Source: Meconema thalassinum
Taxonomy: Eukaryota; Arthropoda; Insecta; Orthoptera; Tettigoniidae
Direction of reading: 5' to 3'
Assembly: GCA_946902985.2 (NCBI GenBank)
Contig: OX336393.1
Coordinates: forward strand, 53,480,765-53,544,764
Length of the DNA: 64,000 bases
Shown here: positions 9,820 through 21,601 of the stretch, in pieces
How the letters are laid out: every line of letters begins with the position of its first letter
Position numbering within the stretch: the stretch's first letter is position 1
Position numbers and translations under genes: made by a program
Notes under the pieces: model-generated
The model's database searches: none
Seen by the model: the letters and a program-made list of their open reading frames with translations, nothing else
What the model was told of the DNA's origin: nothing

Positions 9820-12800
9820 TCTATATATATAACACTCAATGTTGGTTTGTTTTTCTGTCTGTTATTTATACAAATCCACACCGTTTCACCGATCTGAACC
9901 AAAATTTGTATACTTACCCTTTGGAACCCAAAAATGTCAACTTTAAATTTCGGACAGACCACTCCATTCCCTGCATTTAGGCCCTTTTGCTCAAATTCAC
10001 GCCGTTTCACCGATCTAATAACTTGATGGACATATTGTCGCTAGGCGACAACGACTAGCACAATATCATGATAGTCAACGCTGCACCATTGATGGACAGG
10101 TTGTCACTAGGCAACAACGATTTACTCTGTATCGTGATAGTCCGGTAACATTTGCTAAACGACACATGAGAAAACTGACCGATGTAATGCTATCCTGTCA
10201 GAGAAACAGTGGCAAACATTCCTACATTCACCTATCACCATTTCGCAGTTTTCATGTGTAGACAGTTGTTATTTCATTTGCGGGGCTTAGACATCGTGGT
10301 CATGTTGCCCCGTGTACATGGGTGAGTGTGTATATTTTTTGTGATAACCTGCGTTATTGTGTGTGTTGCACTAGCATGTGTAATTTGGAGATAGGATATG
10401 GTATTTGAAGCAATTTCACAGTGTTGCTCAAGGATTTATTGAACTGTAGTATTCTCTATACATTCGTATACCCTGTGGGTAACACTGTCTATTTTAAATT
10501 TCGGACAGACCACTTCATTCCCTGCATTTAGGCCCTTTGTCTCAAATCTACACCGTTTCACTGATATCAACCAAAATTTGTATACCTACCCTTTGGGACC
10601 CTGAGAGTAACACTGTCTACATACAATTTCGGACAGACCACTCCATTCTCTGCATTTAGGCCCTTTGGCACAAATCTACACCGCTTCACCGATCTGAACC
10701 AAAATTTGTATAATTCCAGTTTGGAGCCATGCGAGTAACACTATCTACATGAAATTTCGGATGGACCCCTCCATTCCATGCATTTAGGCCCTTTGGCAGA
10801 AATCTACACCGCTTCACCGATCTGAACCAAAATTTGTATAATTCCAGTTTGGAGCCATGCGAGTAACACTGTCTACATGAAATTTCGGACAGTCCACTCC
10901 ATTCTCTGCATTTAGGCCCTTTGGCACAAATCTATACCACTTCACCGATCTGAACCAAAATTTGTATAATCCAGTTTGGAGCCATGCGAGTAACACTGTC
11001 TACATGAAATTTCGGACAGTCCACTCCATTCTCTGCATTTAGGCCCTTTGGCACAAATCTACACCGCTTCACCGATCTGAACCAAAATTTGTATAATCCA
11101 ATTTGGAGCCATGCGAGTAACACTGTCTACATGAAATTTCGGACTGACCACTCCATTCTCTGCATTTAGGCCCTTTGGCACAAATCTACACCGCTTCACC
11201 GATCTGAACCAAAATTTGTATAATTCCAGTTTGGAGCCATGCGAGTAACACTGTCTACATGAAATTTCGGAGAGACCACTCCATTCCCTACATTTAGGCT
11301 CTTTGGCGCAAATCTACACAGTTCCTCCGATCTGAACCAAAATTTGTATACTTACCCTTTGGAACCCTGCAGATAACACTGCCTACTTTAAATTTCGGAC
11401 AGACCACTCCATTCCCTACATTTAGGCCCTTTGGCACAAATCTACACCGTTTCACCGATCTGAACCAATATTTGTATAATTACCCTTTGGAACACTGCGA
11501 ATAACACTATCTGCATGAAATTTCGGACACACCACTCCATTTCCTGCATTTAGACCCTTTGGCGCAAACCTACACCGTTTCACCGATCTGAATAAAAATG
11601 TGTATACTTACCCTTTGGAACCCTGCGAATAACACTGTCTACATGAAATTTAGGACAGACCACTCCATTCCCTGCATTAAGGCCCTTTGGCACAAATCCA
11701 CACCGTTTCACCGACATGAACCAAAATTTTTATAATTACCCTTTGGAACACTGCGAGTAAAACTATCTACATGAAATTTCGGACACACCGCTCCACTCCC
11801 TGCATTTAGACCCTTTGGCGCAAATCTACACCGTTTCACCGATCTCAACCTAAATTTGTATACTTACCCTTTGGAACCCTGTGGGTCTACATAAAATTTC
11901 GGACAGACTACTCCATTTCCTGCATTAAGGCCCTTTGTCACAAATCTACACCGTTTCACCGATCTGAACCAAAATGTAAATACTTTCCCCATTGGAACCC
12001 GACGAGTAACACTGTCTGTATGAAACTTCGGACAGACCACTCCATTCCCGGCGTTTAGGCCCTTTGTCACAAATCTACAACGTTTCACTGATTTGAACGA
12101 AATTTTGTATACTTACCCTTTGGAGCCCTGTGGGTAAAAATGTCCACCTGGAATTTCGGACAGACCACTCCATTCCCTGAACTTGAAAACCACGTTTTTA
12201 GGCCCTAGAACATTTCCGTAGTAGTGTGCCTCAGAATATTTTAATATGTCTATTGTTGGCTGGTAATTCGGGCTGCATCACGTCGCCCCTTCCAGTGTTC
12301 TGATGCAGAATTGCGAAAATAGTTACATCTTGCGCTGCTTATAAATTGCAGTTACGAGGAATAATTAGTGCAAAAAGTTTTCTTAGGCCCCTTAAAACAG
12401 TTGTCATTATGAATATTATGTCTCTGTACTGTATAAGTGCGATTGTGTTGGTGCAGTACATTGAGGTTATCAGCTGCAATAAGCGACGGTGATTTCAAAT
12501 TTACTTTCATTTATTCCGATCCTTATCCTTGAGCGCTATGTGGCAATAAATGACACTATTGCTGCCTCAGGAGCTTGGGACACCCGAAGTTTTCCAAATG
12601 CTCTGATTATTTTCCTACGGCGCTATGCGACAAAGGCGACACTATTGGTCTCTATTTTCCTAACAGTCAATGATGTATTGGCCCTAGACCGTGTCTCTTA
12701 TTTCACTTACTCCTCTTTCTAATCATATTTTTCAATTCGTTTGTAAATTACATGTGTCAGTACTGTAGTCAGTAAATAGCCGTTTTCCTATTCATTATTA

Positions 12801-12994
12801 TCATTATTATTACGAAAAAATGCCCTGAATGTTATAATTTCCATTATACTGTACTACTTATCACCCCCACCACCACAAAAAGTTATATTTTTTCTCTCTG
12901 TTAGTTTAAATATCCTTTGCCAGTTCTGTAGTAGTATTCATTATCATCCATAAAACAAATGAATCCACCGGGCGAAGCCAGGCACTACTGCTAG
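9820..12994 (+). mobile_element. Nonautonomous Helitron, about 3.2 kb
   Basis: The 5' end is TCTATATATATAACACTC and the 3' end is CACTACTGCTAG, preceded by a hairpin at 12968-12982 (CCGGGC, GAA loop, GCCAGG with one mismatch). Helitrons begin TC, end CTRR after a hairpin and insert between A and T without target duplication. Here the flanks are A (9819) and T (12995). The right arm of the host Penelope-like unit (13861-13875) gives the undisturbed target, which matches the joined flanks exactly. No Rep/helicase coding is seen, so mobilisation would need a partner element. Confidence 0.88.
10490..12175 (-). repeat. Tandem repeat, ~128 bp period, inside the Helitron
   Basis: The word GAAATTTCGGACAGACCACT recurs with spacings of 127-128 bp (for example 10751, 10879, 11006, 11133, 11261). 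About 13 copies are present, with the outer ones more diverged; one further unit lies at about 9845-10015 next to the 5' end. Short minus-strand ORFs that repeat 'GLNAENGV' are by-products of the repetition, since 127 and 128 are not multiples of 3. Confidence 0.88.
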
Positions 12995-13205
12995 TTCAGG
13001 ATAATCTTCAACTATTAAAGACCTGGTATCAAACACTCCACGCATAAGCTAAAATGTCCTTTGCTATTTCCTGGATTTTCCGTCCAGCAAAATATATCAA
13101 ATCGTTGCCAGACATAAAAATAAAACGAATCAAAAGCCGGACAATAATGATAAAATATTCGTGCTTTAATTATGTGAACGCGAATACATATAGCCTACAA
13201 TCATT

Positions 13206-13615
13206 AATCTGTTCAAAAAACAAGGCATAAAAAGAGCTTTTACAATGTATAACACAACCGGAAAGCATATGCACAATAGTAATCTAAATAAACAAAACCC
13301 GTATTCAAAGTCTGGGACATATTCAATTACTTGCCAAGATAAAGGGTGTCAAGCAAATTACATCGGGCAGAGTGGGAGAAGATTAGGTACACGATACAAA
13401 GAACATAGAAACGCGATAAAATACGGGACACACTCAGCCGTATGTGAACACATGTGCGACGTGGGACACAGTTTCACTACATTGAAACCGACTTAAAAAT
13501 AATTCATCACGAACCGAGAGGAAGCAATCGAGATACACTTAGCTAAAAGAAACAACCCCAATAATTTAAGTGAACACACTTTCATGGGGAGTTCACCCCT
13601 CTTCACTCTACTAGA
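13206..13615 (+). pseudogene. GIY-YIG endonuclease domain of a Penelope-like element
   Basis: The best-preserved piece is at 13245-13496. It has GTYSITC, then CQANYIGQSGRRLGTRYKEH, then HMCDVGHSF, the order seen in Penelope-type GIY-YIG nucleases (GIY replaced by GTY, YIG retained, then arginine and a KEH block). Upstream codons from about 13206 continue the family pattern. A stop at 13494 and a frame change follow; a further family-like segment (HLAKRNNPNNLSEHT) continues in another frame to about 13580. The nuclease would nick target DNA for retrotransposition; this copy is broken. Confidence 0.85.
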
Positions 13616-14259
13616 AAACACACCCCGTCGGAAACAAGACACAACATAACGATGTAGCCAAGCTAAATAAGGGAGTATTAAGGGAAACATGTTATTGGAT
13701 CAGGATGTACGATGTATCGTTTTCTTCAATAAACCTAGGCTGGTATTATCGGCGGTATTAAAGGTGCCAGGACATTTTCATTAGTCCGTGTGCGCTTAAA
13801 GAGGACATTTTAGCTTATACGTGGAGAGTTTGATACCAGGTCTTTAATAGTTGAAGATTATCCTGAATACAGTAACATACGCCACATTAGAGAAACTAGA
13901 CTTGGCAACTTACAGGTACATCTGTACGAGGAACACATAGCACTTAGGAATGCAAGAGGGGGAATAGCCAAGCGAGATAAGGGACCCTCACACACAGGAA
14001 TTTCCATTCAGTCGAGTGCAAACAGTGACCAAGTGAACTGCTCTCAACAGGACCACGCAAGACTCAACCAGATAAGTAGCCTGTACAATACAATCTGAAT
14101 TGACCATTTACAACAACCACATATTCACTCCAAACAGGCAAATTCCGGAGTCTAATCACCACTTCCAGTATCTTAACAAAACATCACATAGACCACAACA
14201 AACCAATATTGACGAGTTGCATTATCTCAACTAATACTGCAACTAAATAAGTGTATATA

Positions 14260-16770
14260 TTGTAAATTCTGAGGTATATCAAGGGTGATGAAAATGTTAT
14301 AGTAATGGGAGATTGGAATGCTGTGGTAGGAAAAGGAAGAGAAGGGAAGATAGTAGGAGATTTCGGATTAGGTGAAAGGAATGATCGAGGAAGCAGGCTG
14401 GTAGAATTCTGCACCGAGCATGAGTTGGTCATAGCTAACACCTTATTCAATAACCACAATAGAAGAATATACACATGGATGAGACCAGGAGATACAGGGC
14501 GTTACCAAATCGACTTCATTATGGTCAAGCAGAGGTTTCGAAACCAGATTTTGGATTGTAAAACATATCCTGGTGCTGACATAAACTCTGACCACAATCT
14601 GGTTGTAATGGAATGCAGATTAAAGTTGAAGAAACTGAAGAAAAGTCAAAAGCCAAAAAGGTGGGCAATAGACAGACTGAAAGAGAACGATGTAAACGAA
14701 AGATTCAAGAAGAGTATAAAGGAAGGACTAATGAAAAACCCTAAACAAACTTCAATTGCAGACGAATGGGCACATTTGAAGAATCAAATAACAAAATCCG
14801 CAGAAGAACACATTGGCAGGAAAGAAAGAATAGGTAGAAAACCGTGGATCCCTCAGGATATACTAGAATTGATGGATGAAAGGCGGAAACACAAGAATGT
14901 AAGAAATGAAAAGGGGAAAGCAGAATACAAACGTCTGAGAAATGAGGTTAACAAGAAGTGCAAGGAAGCGAAAGAAGAATGGTTGAAAGAGAAATGTGCA
15001 GGTATAGAAAATTGTCTGAAATTAGGAAAAGTAGACACAGTTTATCGAAGGATTAAGAATACTTTTGGGGAAAAGAAGACTAAGTGCTGTAATATTAAGG
15101 ACACAAATGGAAAGCCTCTAACAGATAGGGAAGAAAAGCTTGAGAGATGGAAAGCTTACATAGAGAGTTTGTATAAGGGAAAGGAGATTGAGAATCATGT
15201 AATGGAAAGGGAGGAGGAAATTGATGTGGATGCGAAAGGAGATTTAATATTGAGATCAGAATTTGATAAAGGTTTGGAAGACTTAAGCAGGAACAAAGCA
15301 CCAGGCATAGATGATATACCGATTGAGTTGCTACGCTGCATAGGAGATGAAGGTCTGATCAGGTTATTTCACTTGGTGTGTAGGATTTATGGGACAGGTG
15401 AGGTACCCCCTGATTTCAAGAAGAATGTAATCATCCCTATACCAAAGAAAGTGGGAGCTGACAGATGTGAAGATTACCGTACAATCAGCTTGATTACTCA
15501 TGCTTCAAAGATCCTGTCTAGAATAATTTACAAGAGGATTGAAAGCCAGATAGAAACGGAGTTGGGTGAAGACCAGTTTGGTTTCAGGAGAAATGTAGGA
15601 ACAAGGGAAGCGGTACTAAGTCTTAGGCTGATTTTGGAAGGTAGAATAAGGAAAGATAAGAGAACGTTCATGGCTTTTGTAGACTTAGAAAAGGCTTTTG
15701 ATAACGTTGATTGGACAAAAATTGTTTGACATTTTGAAATCGATTGGAATAAAGTACAGGGATAGGAGGGTGATATACAATCTGTACAGAAACCAGACGG
15801 CAGTCATTCGAGTTGAAGGACATGAGAGAGAAGCTGGTATTCAGAAAGGTGTAAGGCAAGGCTGCAACTTATCACCCACACTTTTCAATCTTTACATTGA
15901 ACAAGCAATGAAGGAAATAAGAGAAAAATTTAAAGTGGGAGTGAAGATTCAAGGAGAAATAATTTCAACTCTGCGATTTCCTGATGACATCGTCATCTTG
16001 GCCGACAAGCCTGAGGATTTGAATGAGTTTTTGAATGGTATGGACTCCGTCTTACGGAAAGAATTCATGATGAAAATTAATAAATGTAAAACAAAAATAC
16101 TGGAATGCAGCCGAAATAAATCAGAAACCTCTATGGAGATCAAATTGGCAGGTGAAAAGCTGAAGGAAGTAGGAGACTTCTGTTACTTAGGAAGCAGAAT
16201 AACCAGTGATGGACGAAGCAAAGAGGATATAAAAAGTAGGTTGGCTCAGGCAAAGAAAGCATTTCTACAAAAAAGGAATCTGCTGACATCGAATATAGAT
16301 TTAGGTATTAGGAAGTCATTTTTGAAAGCCTTTGTCTGGAGCGTGGCGCTCTATGGAAGTGAAACTTGGGCTATTGGTGCAGCAGAAAATAGGAGAATTG
16401 AAGCATTTGAAATGTGGTGTTACAGGAGAATGATGATCAGATGGGTAGATAGGGTTACAAACAAAGAGGTATTAAGACGAATGGGAGAGGAGGGATGTTT
16501 CTGGCGACTGCTAATGAAGAGAAGAGATAGGTTGGTAAAACACATACTAAGACACCCAGAAATAGCAAGCTTAGTTATGGAGGGAAGGGTCGAGGACAAG
16601 AACTGTAGGGGTAGACCAAGGTTAGAATATGTTAAACAGATTGCCTCGGATGTAGGGTGTGGTAGCTATGTAGAGATGAAACGATTAGCTCAGGACAGGG
16701 AGCCATGGAGAGCTGCATCAAACCAGTCAATAGACTGAAGACTCAAACAACAACAACATTGTAAATATTT
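14260..16770 (+). pseudogene. RTE-like LINE ORF2, 5'-truncated, one frameshift
   Basis: The first frame (from before the ATG at 14305 to 15729) begins inside the APE endonuclease domain at GDWNAVVG, has the IDFI and SDHNLVV motifs, then a linker rich in lysine, then RT motifs: NKAPGIDDIP, DQFGFRRN and AFVDLEKAFDNVDW. A one-base difference in an A-run near 15715-15720 shifts the frame; the second frame (15698-16738) continues with GVRQGCNLSPTLFNLYI, the catalytic box as FPDD (residues 94-97 of that frame) and the C-terminal block with GSETW, RRMMIRW and GRPRLEYV. The usual box is FADD or YADD. The 3' end is an ACTCAAACAACAACAAC tail. The endonuclease N-terminus is missing, so it is dead on arrival. 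RTE clade membership is inferred from motif style. Confidence 0.88.
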
Positions 16771-17019
16771 TCACCCATACTTTCAGACATAGATTTAATA
16801 GCTTAAGTGTAATGTATCTGACCGCTTGACGATCGAAACTGGTCATCTAAGTGTATTTGTTAATCTCATGCAATTTTTTTCAGGATTAGGGAACAGCCCA
16901 TCTCATTTGGGTACATTAGTGTTGACCGACTGAAAAGCACCAAACTTTTCTTCGAATAGTATGGCAATTCGAATAATTCTATTAGTCAAAATATTTGTAT
17001 TCAAAATTATTCGAACGAT
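16771..17019. other. No feature recognised
   Basis: AT-rich sequence between two LINE pieces; I see no coding or repeat signal. Confidence 0.4.
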
Positions 17020-17410
17020 CCGATGTTATGTTCAAATATACAAGAATCAATGCTGCCTGGATGAAATGGCGTCACTTGCGCCCTGTCGCATTATATGAAT
17101 TCGAGTGCTGGTCAACTATGTTTGAGACAGAGCGTTGTTATGAAGACCAAGATGTTAAGGGGACAACGGGTGTCACTAAAAAGGCTATGTTTCAAATGAC
17201 AAAATCAGGAAGAAGTGGTTTGGAGTCGCATATATCCAGGATAAAATGCACACGGTCCGTCGGCGATGGTTTGTCGAACAGCCGGCAGAGGCCGACAGAA
17301 TATTGCAAAGTGTGGTTACAATCTACAAGTCGTCGGCAAAAGACCACACACAAATGACTTAGACGCATTAATCTTCACCCAGACACAGCCAGAGACAGAA
17401 CTGTATAGGC
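17020..17410 (+). pseudogene. C-terminal LINE RT fragment, degenerate
   Basis: The translation shows RINAAWMKWR joined to RPVALYEFECW, then a GVTKK block, and beyond the stop at 17357 LRRINLHPDTARDRT. Many RTE-type proteins have these words in this order but with about 25 residues between the first two (family knowledge), so an internal deletion is likely. No catalytic core is present. Confidence 0.65.
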
Positions 17411-17689
17411 ACAGCGTATCCATGTAGCGAACCTTGAAGTCAGGCGGGACACACGCTGAAGTACAAAAGTTCATATATTCTTCACCCTGAGTCTCACTTA
17501 ATTAGATTGTTGGCTCGTATATCTGTAGGTGGTTAACTGGATGAGACACATTAACTTACTATTTGTGGATAGAAGAACCGATACTTAATTTCATGAGTAG
17601 GACAATATTTGGGACACCAATATGAACTGATGACCATTGCTTCCCTGATTGAATTTTGGTCGATGTTTGTAACAGTAGTAGTTCAGGGG

Positions 17690-17694
<5 letters not shown>
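17411..17694. other. No feature recognised
   Basis: No coding or repeat family is visible between the LINE fragment and the (AAT)n microsatellite. Confidence 0.4.
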
Positions 17695-17756
<62 letters not shown>

Positions 17757-17762
17757 GTAATA
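17695..17762. repeat. (AAT)n microsatellite
   Basis: About 22 uninterrupted ATA/AAT trinucleotides with one G interruption near the end. Confidence 0.95.
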
Positions 17763-17765
17763 ATA

Positions 17766-18273
17766 GCCACGAGGGGACTATTAGAAAGAAAGCAAGTTCG
17801 TTACAAAATCCTTGGGCCCGGGAAAACAAAACAAGAATTTACCTTCCACTTAAGAGAAAACCGAGAAATGTATGAAAGATTTGAAAATATCACTACCACA
17901 GTGAAGAAAAGAGATTAACTTTCTAAGGACATGTTAAAAGGATGCGACTAGAACGGCTCGCTCACAAGATTATCACCTTTTTGGACAACAGGAAGACGCC
18001 AGTCCCATGGACGAAAGAAGTCCACCAGGATTTAGAAAATTGTTAGATTAAGGCAAAAGGAATAGCAAACAGAAAAATGTTCAGAAGGAAAGTTGTGGGA
18101 GTGAAGGACCTGACCGACGGGAAAACAAGAACGAGCACGAGCAAGTCGAAGGATGAAGGAGACCTGGGGAAAGAGGAAAGAGAGAGAGAGAGAGATCTTA
18201 CGAAATTGATGGAAGATATGTAAACGCAGCTCACAGGATGTTAAAACGAATAAATAAATAAATAAATAAATGA
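17766..18273 (+). pseudogene. 3' end of another LINE with (AAAT)n tail
   Basis: In pieces, the translation reads LTFXGHVKRM, then RLAHKII, then PWTKEVHQDLENC, then a basic tail. This resembles the C-terminal region of a LINE class whose proteins have RLTFYGHxxRM then WIKEVKxDL (family knowledge). It ends in an (AATA)n run at 18247-18273, a typical LINE tail. Stops and frameshifts show it is old. Confidence 0.6.
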
Positions 18274-18317
18274 TTAGATACTATAATTTTTAAGGGAAAT
18301 TAAGGAGTGAAGTTGGT

Positions 18318-18985
18318 ACACCTTATGTCTGAAAGGTTCGGTGAGTGGGCTATATTACGAACGAATTGTTGGCTTACCTGAAACAGCCGTTACTGTCCTT
18401 CGAAGTAATCCCCGTGGATTGTTATGCACTTCTGAGAACGACTGAACAAGTCCTGGAAACTCCTGGCATAGTCTTCTTTAGGAATAGCCGTCAGTTTGGG
18501 TCGTCAAAACTCTAATTGAAAGCAAAAGAGAAGCGTGAATTTATGCAACCTGCCTTGCACACCTGCAAGACGGGTGGCAGTGAGAAGGGTAAATTAATTC
18601 AACCTAACGGGCACACCTGTTCGACGGGTGGCAGTGAGAAGGTTTAATGATCCGTGGAACGGGATGGTCCTCAAAACCATCGTCACGGGTGACGAGACCT
18701 GGTGCCTGAGCTACGGTCTCGAAGGCAAGCGTCAAAGTATGGCGTATCGGGGTCCAGGATCGCTGAAAAGCCTTGAAGGGCCAGAGGTTTTCAGACATTT
18801 CGGACATCCAACGTAACGTGATGACCCAGCCGAAGGCTATCCCTCAGGAAGACTATGCCAGGCCTTATACAGCCGTTCTAAGAACTGCATAACCATCCAC
18901 GGGGATTACGGCTGTTTCAAGTAAGCCAACAATCCGTTCGTAATATAGACCCATTCACCGAACTTCTCAGACAGAGGGTGTGTGA
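18318..18985 (+). mobile_element. Fold-back mariner: 3' end present in both orientations
   Basis: The right half holds a mariner transposase remnant: IVTGDETW (the first catalytic D region) at about 18675-18700, then IPQEDYAR near the C-terminus and the 3' end. The left arm (18318-18489) is a reverse-complement copy of that same 3' end (right arm 18835-18981), coding on the minus strand for PKEDYARSFQDLF and ending GDYFEGQ. Between the two is a direct duplication of GACGGGTGGCAGTGAGAAGG (18573-18592 and 18624-18643). The layout is a hairpin made from a mariner with its tail duplicated head-on. Confidence 0.75.
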
Positions 18986-19064
18986 AGATCTTTTATACGC
19001 CATTTTGTGTCACCGAACTTTTCAGACAGAGGGTGTGTGAAGATCTTTTATACGCCATTTTGTG
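18957..19064. repeat. 54 bp tandem duplication
   Basis: CACCGAACTTCTCAGACAGA and the following bases through TATACGCCATTTTGTG occur twice in a row, differing by one base (TTCTC or TTTTC). It lies at the right end of the fold-back mariner. Confidence 0.9.
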
Positions 19065-19462
19065 CGAAGGGTTGCAGGACAGTATGAAATTAGATTTACG
19101 GTAAACATTTGGCCGCTACCATAGCAAATTGATGGGGGGAGTGATGGTTGAAATCTGGTCTGATAATTGGATCAATAATCATTCAATGGGTTTTATATAA
19201 GCTGCTTTTGAAAAGTGTTTGAATAGGAGTTTATTTTGACCGAGTTTCTATCCGGGCCATTTTAATGTAGGCCTAATTTTGTTGGGATTTAATTTAATCC
19301 CTGGCAATGTGATGTGTATTCACAGTCAGTAAACATTCATTGTACGGCTGTCACACTCGTGAGTTACAGGCAGCTCTCTCCTCCCACTTGTCAACAAAGT
19401 ATGTTATTATAACACAACATTTGATTACGGCTTCAGAGAGTAAAGTAATGTCATATCCCATC
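19065..19462. other. No feature recognised
   Basis: I see no ORF of interest and no match to other repeats in the window. Confidence 0.4.
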
Positions 19463-20183
19463 GTTATTAACAAGAAAAGTACATCCGCCTGAATCAATAC
19501 TATAAAGAAAAAGTAATTATTAAACTTGTTTTCTGTACATGCTTCGAGGATTAATTACATTTTAACCCCTTCATCAGCTATTGAAAAACACAAAACAAAT
19601 CGTAGCACAGTAATAAGATACGTATTTAAATCTAATATGGTGCACCATAAAATTTAGGTTATACGGAGAGAATAACATGAAATGGAATAGAAGGTGACGG
19701 TGATCAGCTTGCAGGTGCTTGTGACAAATAATAGTTCCGTATTGAAGCTTGAAACGGTAGATATGGAACACCAATACTTCACCAATCCGTGTAGATCTAT
19801 AATAAATGAAGAGCTCCAATTTTAGCCTTTTCAAAACAAAGTGGCTTGAAGAAAATCGACGTGATGGAATGTGCTCTCTCGGCAAAGAGAAGTTAGTTGG
19901 AAGTATAAGGTGTGTGAGGTTAGGACAATGTTACATTCTGAATGTACATTCAATTTCATTTCATTTCATTTTATTCTGTTCTTATAACCTAAATTTTATG
20001 GTGCACCATATTAGATTTAAATACGTATCTTATTACTGTGCTACGCTTTGTTTGTGTTTTTCAATAGCTGATGAAGGGGATAAAATGAAATCAATCCTCG
20101 AAACATGTACTGAAAACAAGTTAAATAATTAATTTTTTCTTTATAGTATTGATTCAGGCGGATGTACTTTTCTTGTTAATAAC
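19463..20183. mobile_element. 721 bp element with ~220 bp inverted arms
   Basis: The left arm (19463-19685) begins GTTATTAACAAGAAAAGTAC and the right arm (19961-20183) is its reverse complement, ending GTACTTTTCTTGTTAATAAC. The arms carry only scattered mismatches. The 275 bp centre codes for nothing clear. The word TAATGTCATATCCC occurs just outside the left arm (19446) and again about 50 bp outside the right arm (20231). A nonautonomous fold-back element is the likely nature; the superfamily is unknown. Confidence 0.75.
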
Positions 20184-20400
20184 TATTCTAGCATATCAAT
20201 ACGGAACCATATGACATATGACATTTAAATAATGTCATATCCCTTCAGTGAGGAAAAAAAAGAAATGTCCTATGACAGAAAAGTAAGAGACAGTCTTGTC
20301 CACCAAAACAATAATAGTGGAGTAGATTACTCTCACTCCTTGGTCTACGGAGAATAAAGTACTGACTGTAGCTTAAGTCACTGTCAGCACATCTTTATTG
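20184..20400. other. No feature recognised
   Basis: Short AT-rich stretch with several ATGACAT words; no gene or family recognised. Confidence 0.35.
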
Positions 20401-21120
20401 ATGATGATGATGATAATTGTTATTTTAAGGGGCCTAACATCTTGGTTATCGGCCTCTAATGGTGTGGGTGATCCTGAAGATGAAAATGAAATGTAAACTA
20501 TAACTAAAACTGTATACTAGAAGAAGAAATGGTGAACAAAAGGAGAATAAGGCAAATAATGGACAGGAGGAAAAGAAATGCCCTCAACCCTCGAAGAATG
20601 CGGATTGAGGGACTTGGAAGGAAGTAGAGCCATGAAAGACCGATAGGAAAGTGAAAGAGGAGAGGGTCCGCCCCACAGGTAAGGGACAAATGGGGAAACC
20701 GGACCCAGCTCAGGAATCCCCCGGGGTCGCCAACTCCCGAACTCACCAGCCGTGAGCCCCTGAGGGTGTAGCAATATCCTGGGTGCACCAAAAGTGGTGG
20801 GGCTACATACACCTGGCCTCCTTGAGGGCCTTGTACAGAAGGCAGGAGAGAACATGAAAAGAAAAAGAAGGCTGACCCCTGGCAGAAGGAGGGTATCAGA
20901 AAAAATGAGACAAGGCCAATTAAGGCGGGAAAGGAAGAGACTCCCTAGGCCTCGGATACCCTAATACCGTCGGGGTCGGAAGAGAACAAGAGTTGACCAA
21001 GTGAGGTCGACAGGAAAGAAGACAGAGAGGAGCCTGGCACAAGTAAGTGGAAACAATGCTGGACTCAGCTGGGGCCCCGTGGTCGCCAATCCAGTCCCAC
21101 TAGATGTGAGCCCCGGGAGG
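20401..21120. repeat. Interspersed repeat with two related blocks
   Basis: It begins with (GAT)n and AAGGGGCCTAACATC..GGTTATCGGCC. The block 'GGACCCAGCTCAGG...GGGGTCGCCAACTCCC...GTGAGCCCC' at 20700-20762 recurs in modified form at 21060-21116 (GGACTCAGCTGGGG...GTGGTCGCCAATCC...GTGAGCCCC). The minus-strand ORFs here (20504-20855) look like chance reading of this GC-rich repeat. Class unknown; a SINE or a degenerate transposon end are both possible. Confidence 0.5.
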
Positions 21121-21439
21121 CATCTTTATTGAGATATACTACTGGAGTTAAACAGCAATAAACATACAACGGTTGTTTGGCTGGAGACGGCATTCAAGTA
21201 GCGGTCCGTGTGAAGTAAATGGTGCTTGATTGAGACATCATTAGAACTGTGTTGTGACACGGGAAGGATTCCTTCCCTTCTCACCTGATAATTAATGGTC
21301 GCAAGTGAGTCACGATGCCATGAGTTGAGGCTTCCATTCATCCCCTTCTCTCCCTTTGTAATACAGAGTCCAGTTTTTTTTTCGGGACGCCTTCTACTTA
21401 AGCACGAATTTTCATGCCATTTGCTGTAGTAATTTTGAC

Positions 21440-21601
21440 ACCAACATGTAACAAACCAACAAGACAAATAAACAAACAAGAATATAAGAAAGAAAACAAA
21501 CAAACAAGAAAACAAGAAGTCAAGAAAACAAACAAACGAGAAAGAAAGCAAACAAGACACACAAACGCAAAATTGAACAAACGGAAATACTAACGAACAC
21601 A
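21440..21601. repeat. AC/AG-rich low-complexity tract
   Basis: Irregular repeats of AAACAAACAAG and AAGAAAG words. Long minus-strand ORFs rich in F, L, V and C across it are artefacts of composition. Confidence 0.8.

Larger units (their letters stand above)
9505..14187 (+). mobile_element. Penelope-like element remnant with ~385 bp inverted arms, split by a Helitron
   Basis: The left arm (9505-9819 plus 12995-13061) is the reverse complement of the right arm (13802-14187), with only scattered differences. Between them lies a decayed GIY-YIG endonuclease region. Without the Helitron the unit would be about 1.5 kb. Penelope-like elements often carry terminal repeats in direct or inverted order (family knowledge), and the GIY-YIG fold is their hallmark. 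The RT domain is missing, so this is a truncated or rearranged copy. It is also possible that the arms are two copies of an unrelated repeat flanking the endonuclease piece. Confidence 0.65.

Noticed and set aside
10814..12088. Minus-strand ORFs with a repeated GLNAENGV motif as a repeat protein
   Set aside because: The 127-128 bp period is not a multiple of 3, and stops break every frame. They are by-products of the tandem array.
12489..12722. 77-residue ORF as a gene in the Helitron
   Set aside because: No motif is visible, no copy elsewhere supports it, and its length is expected by chance.
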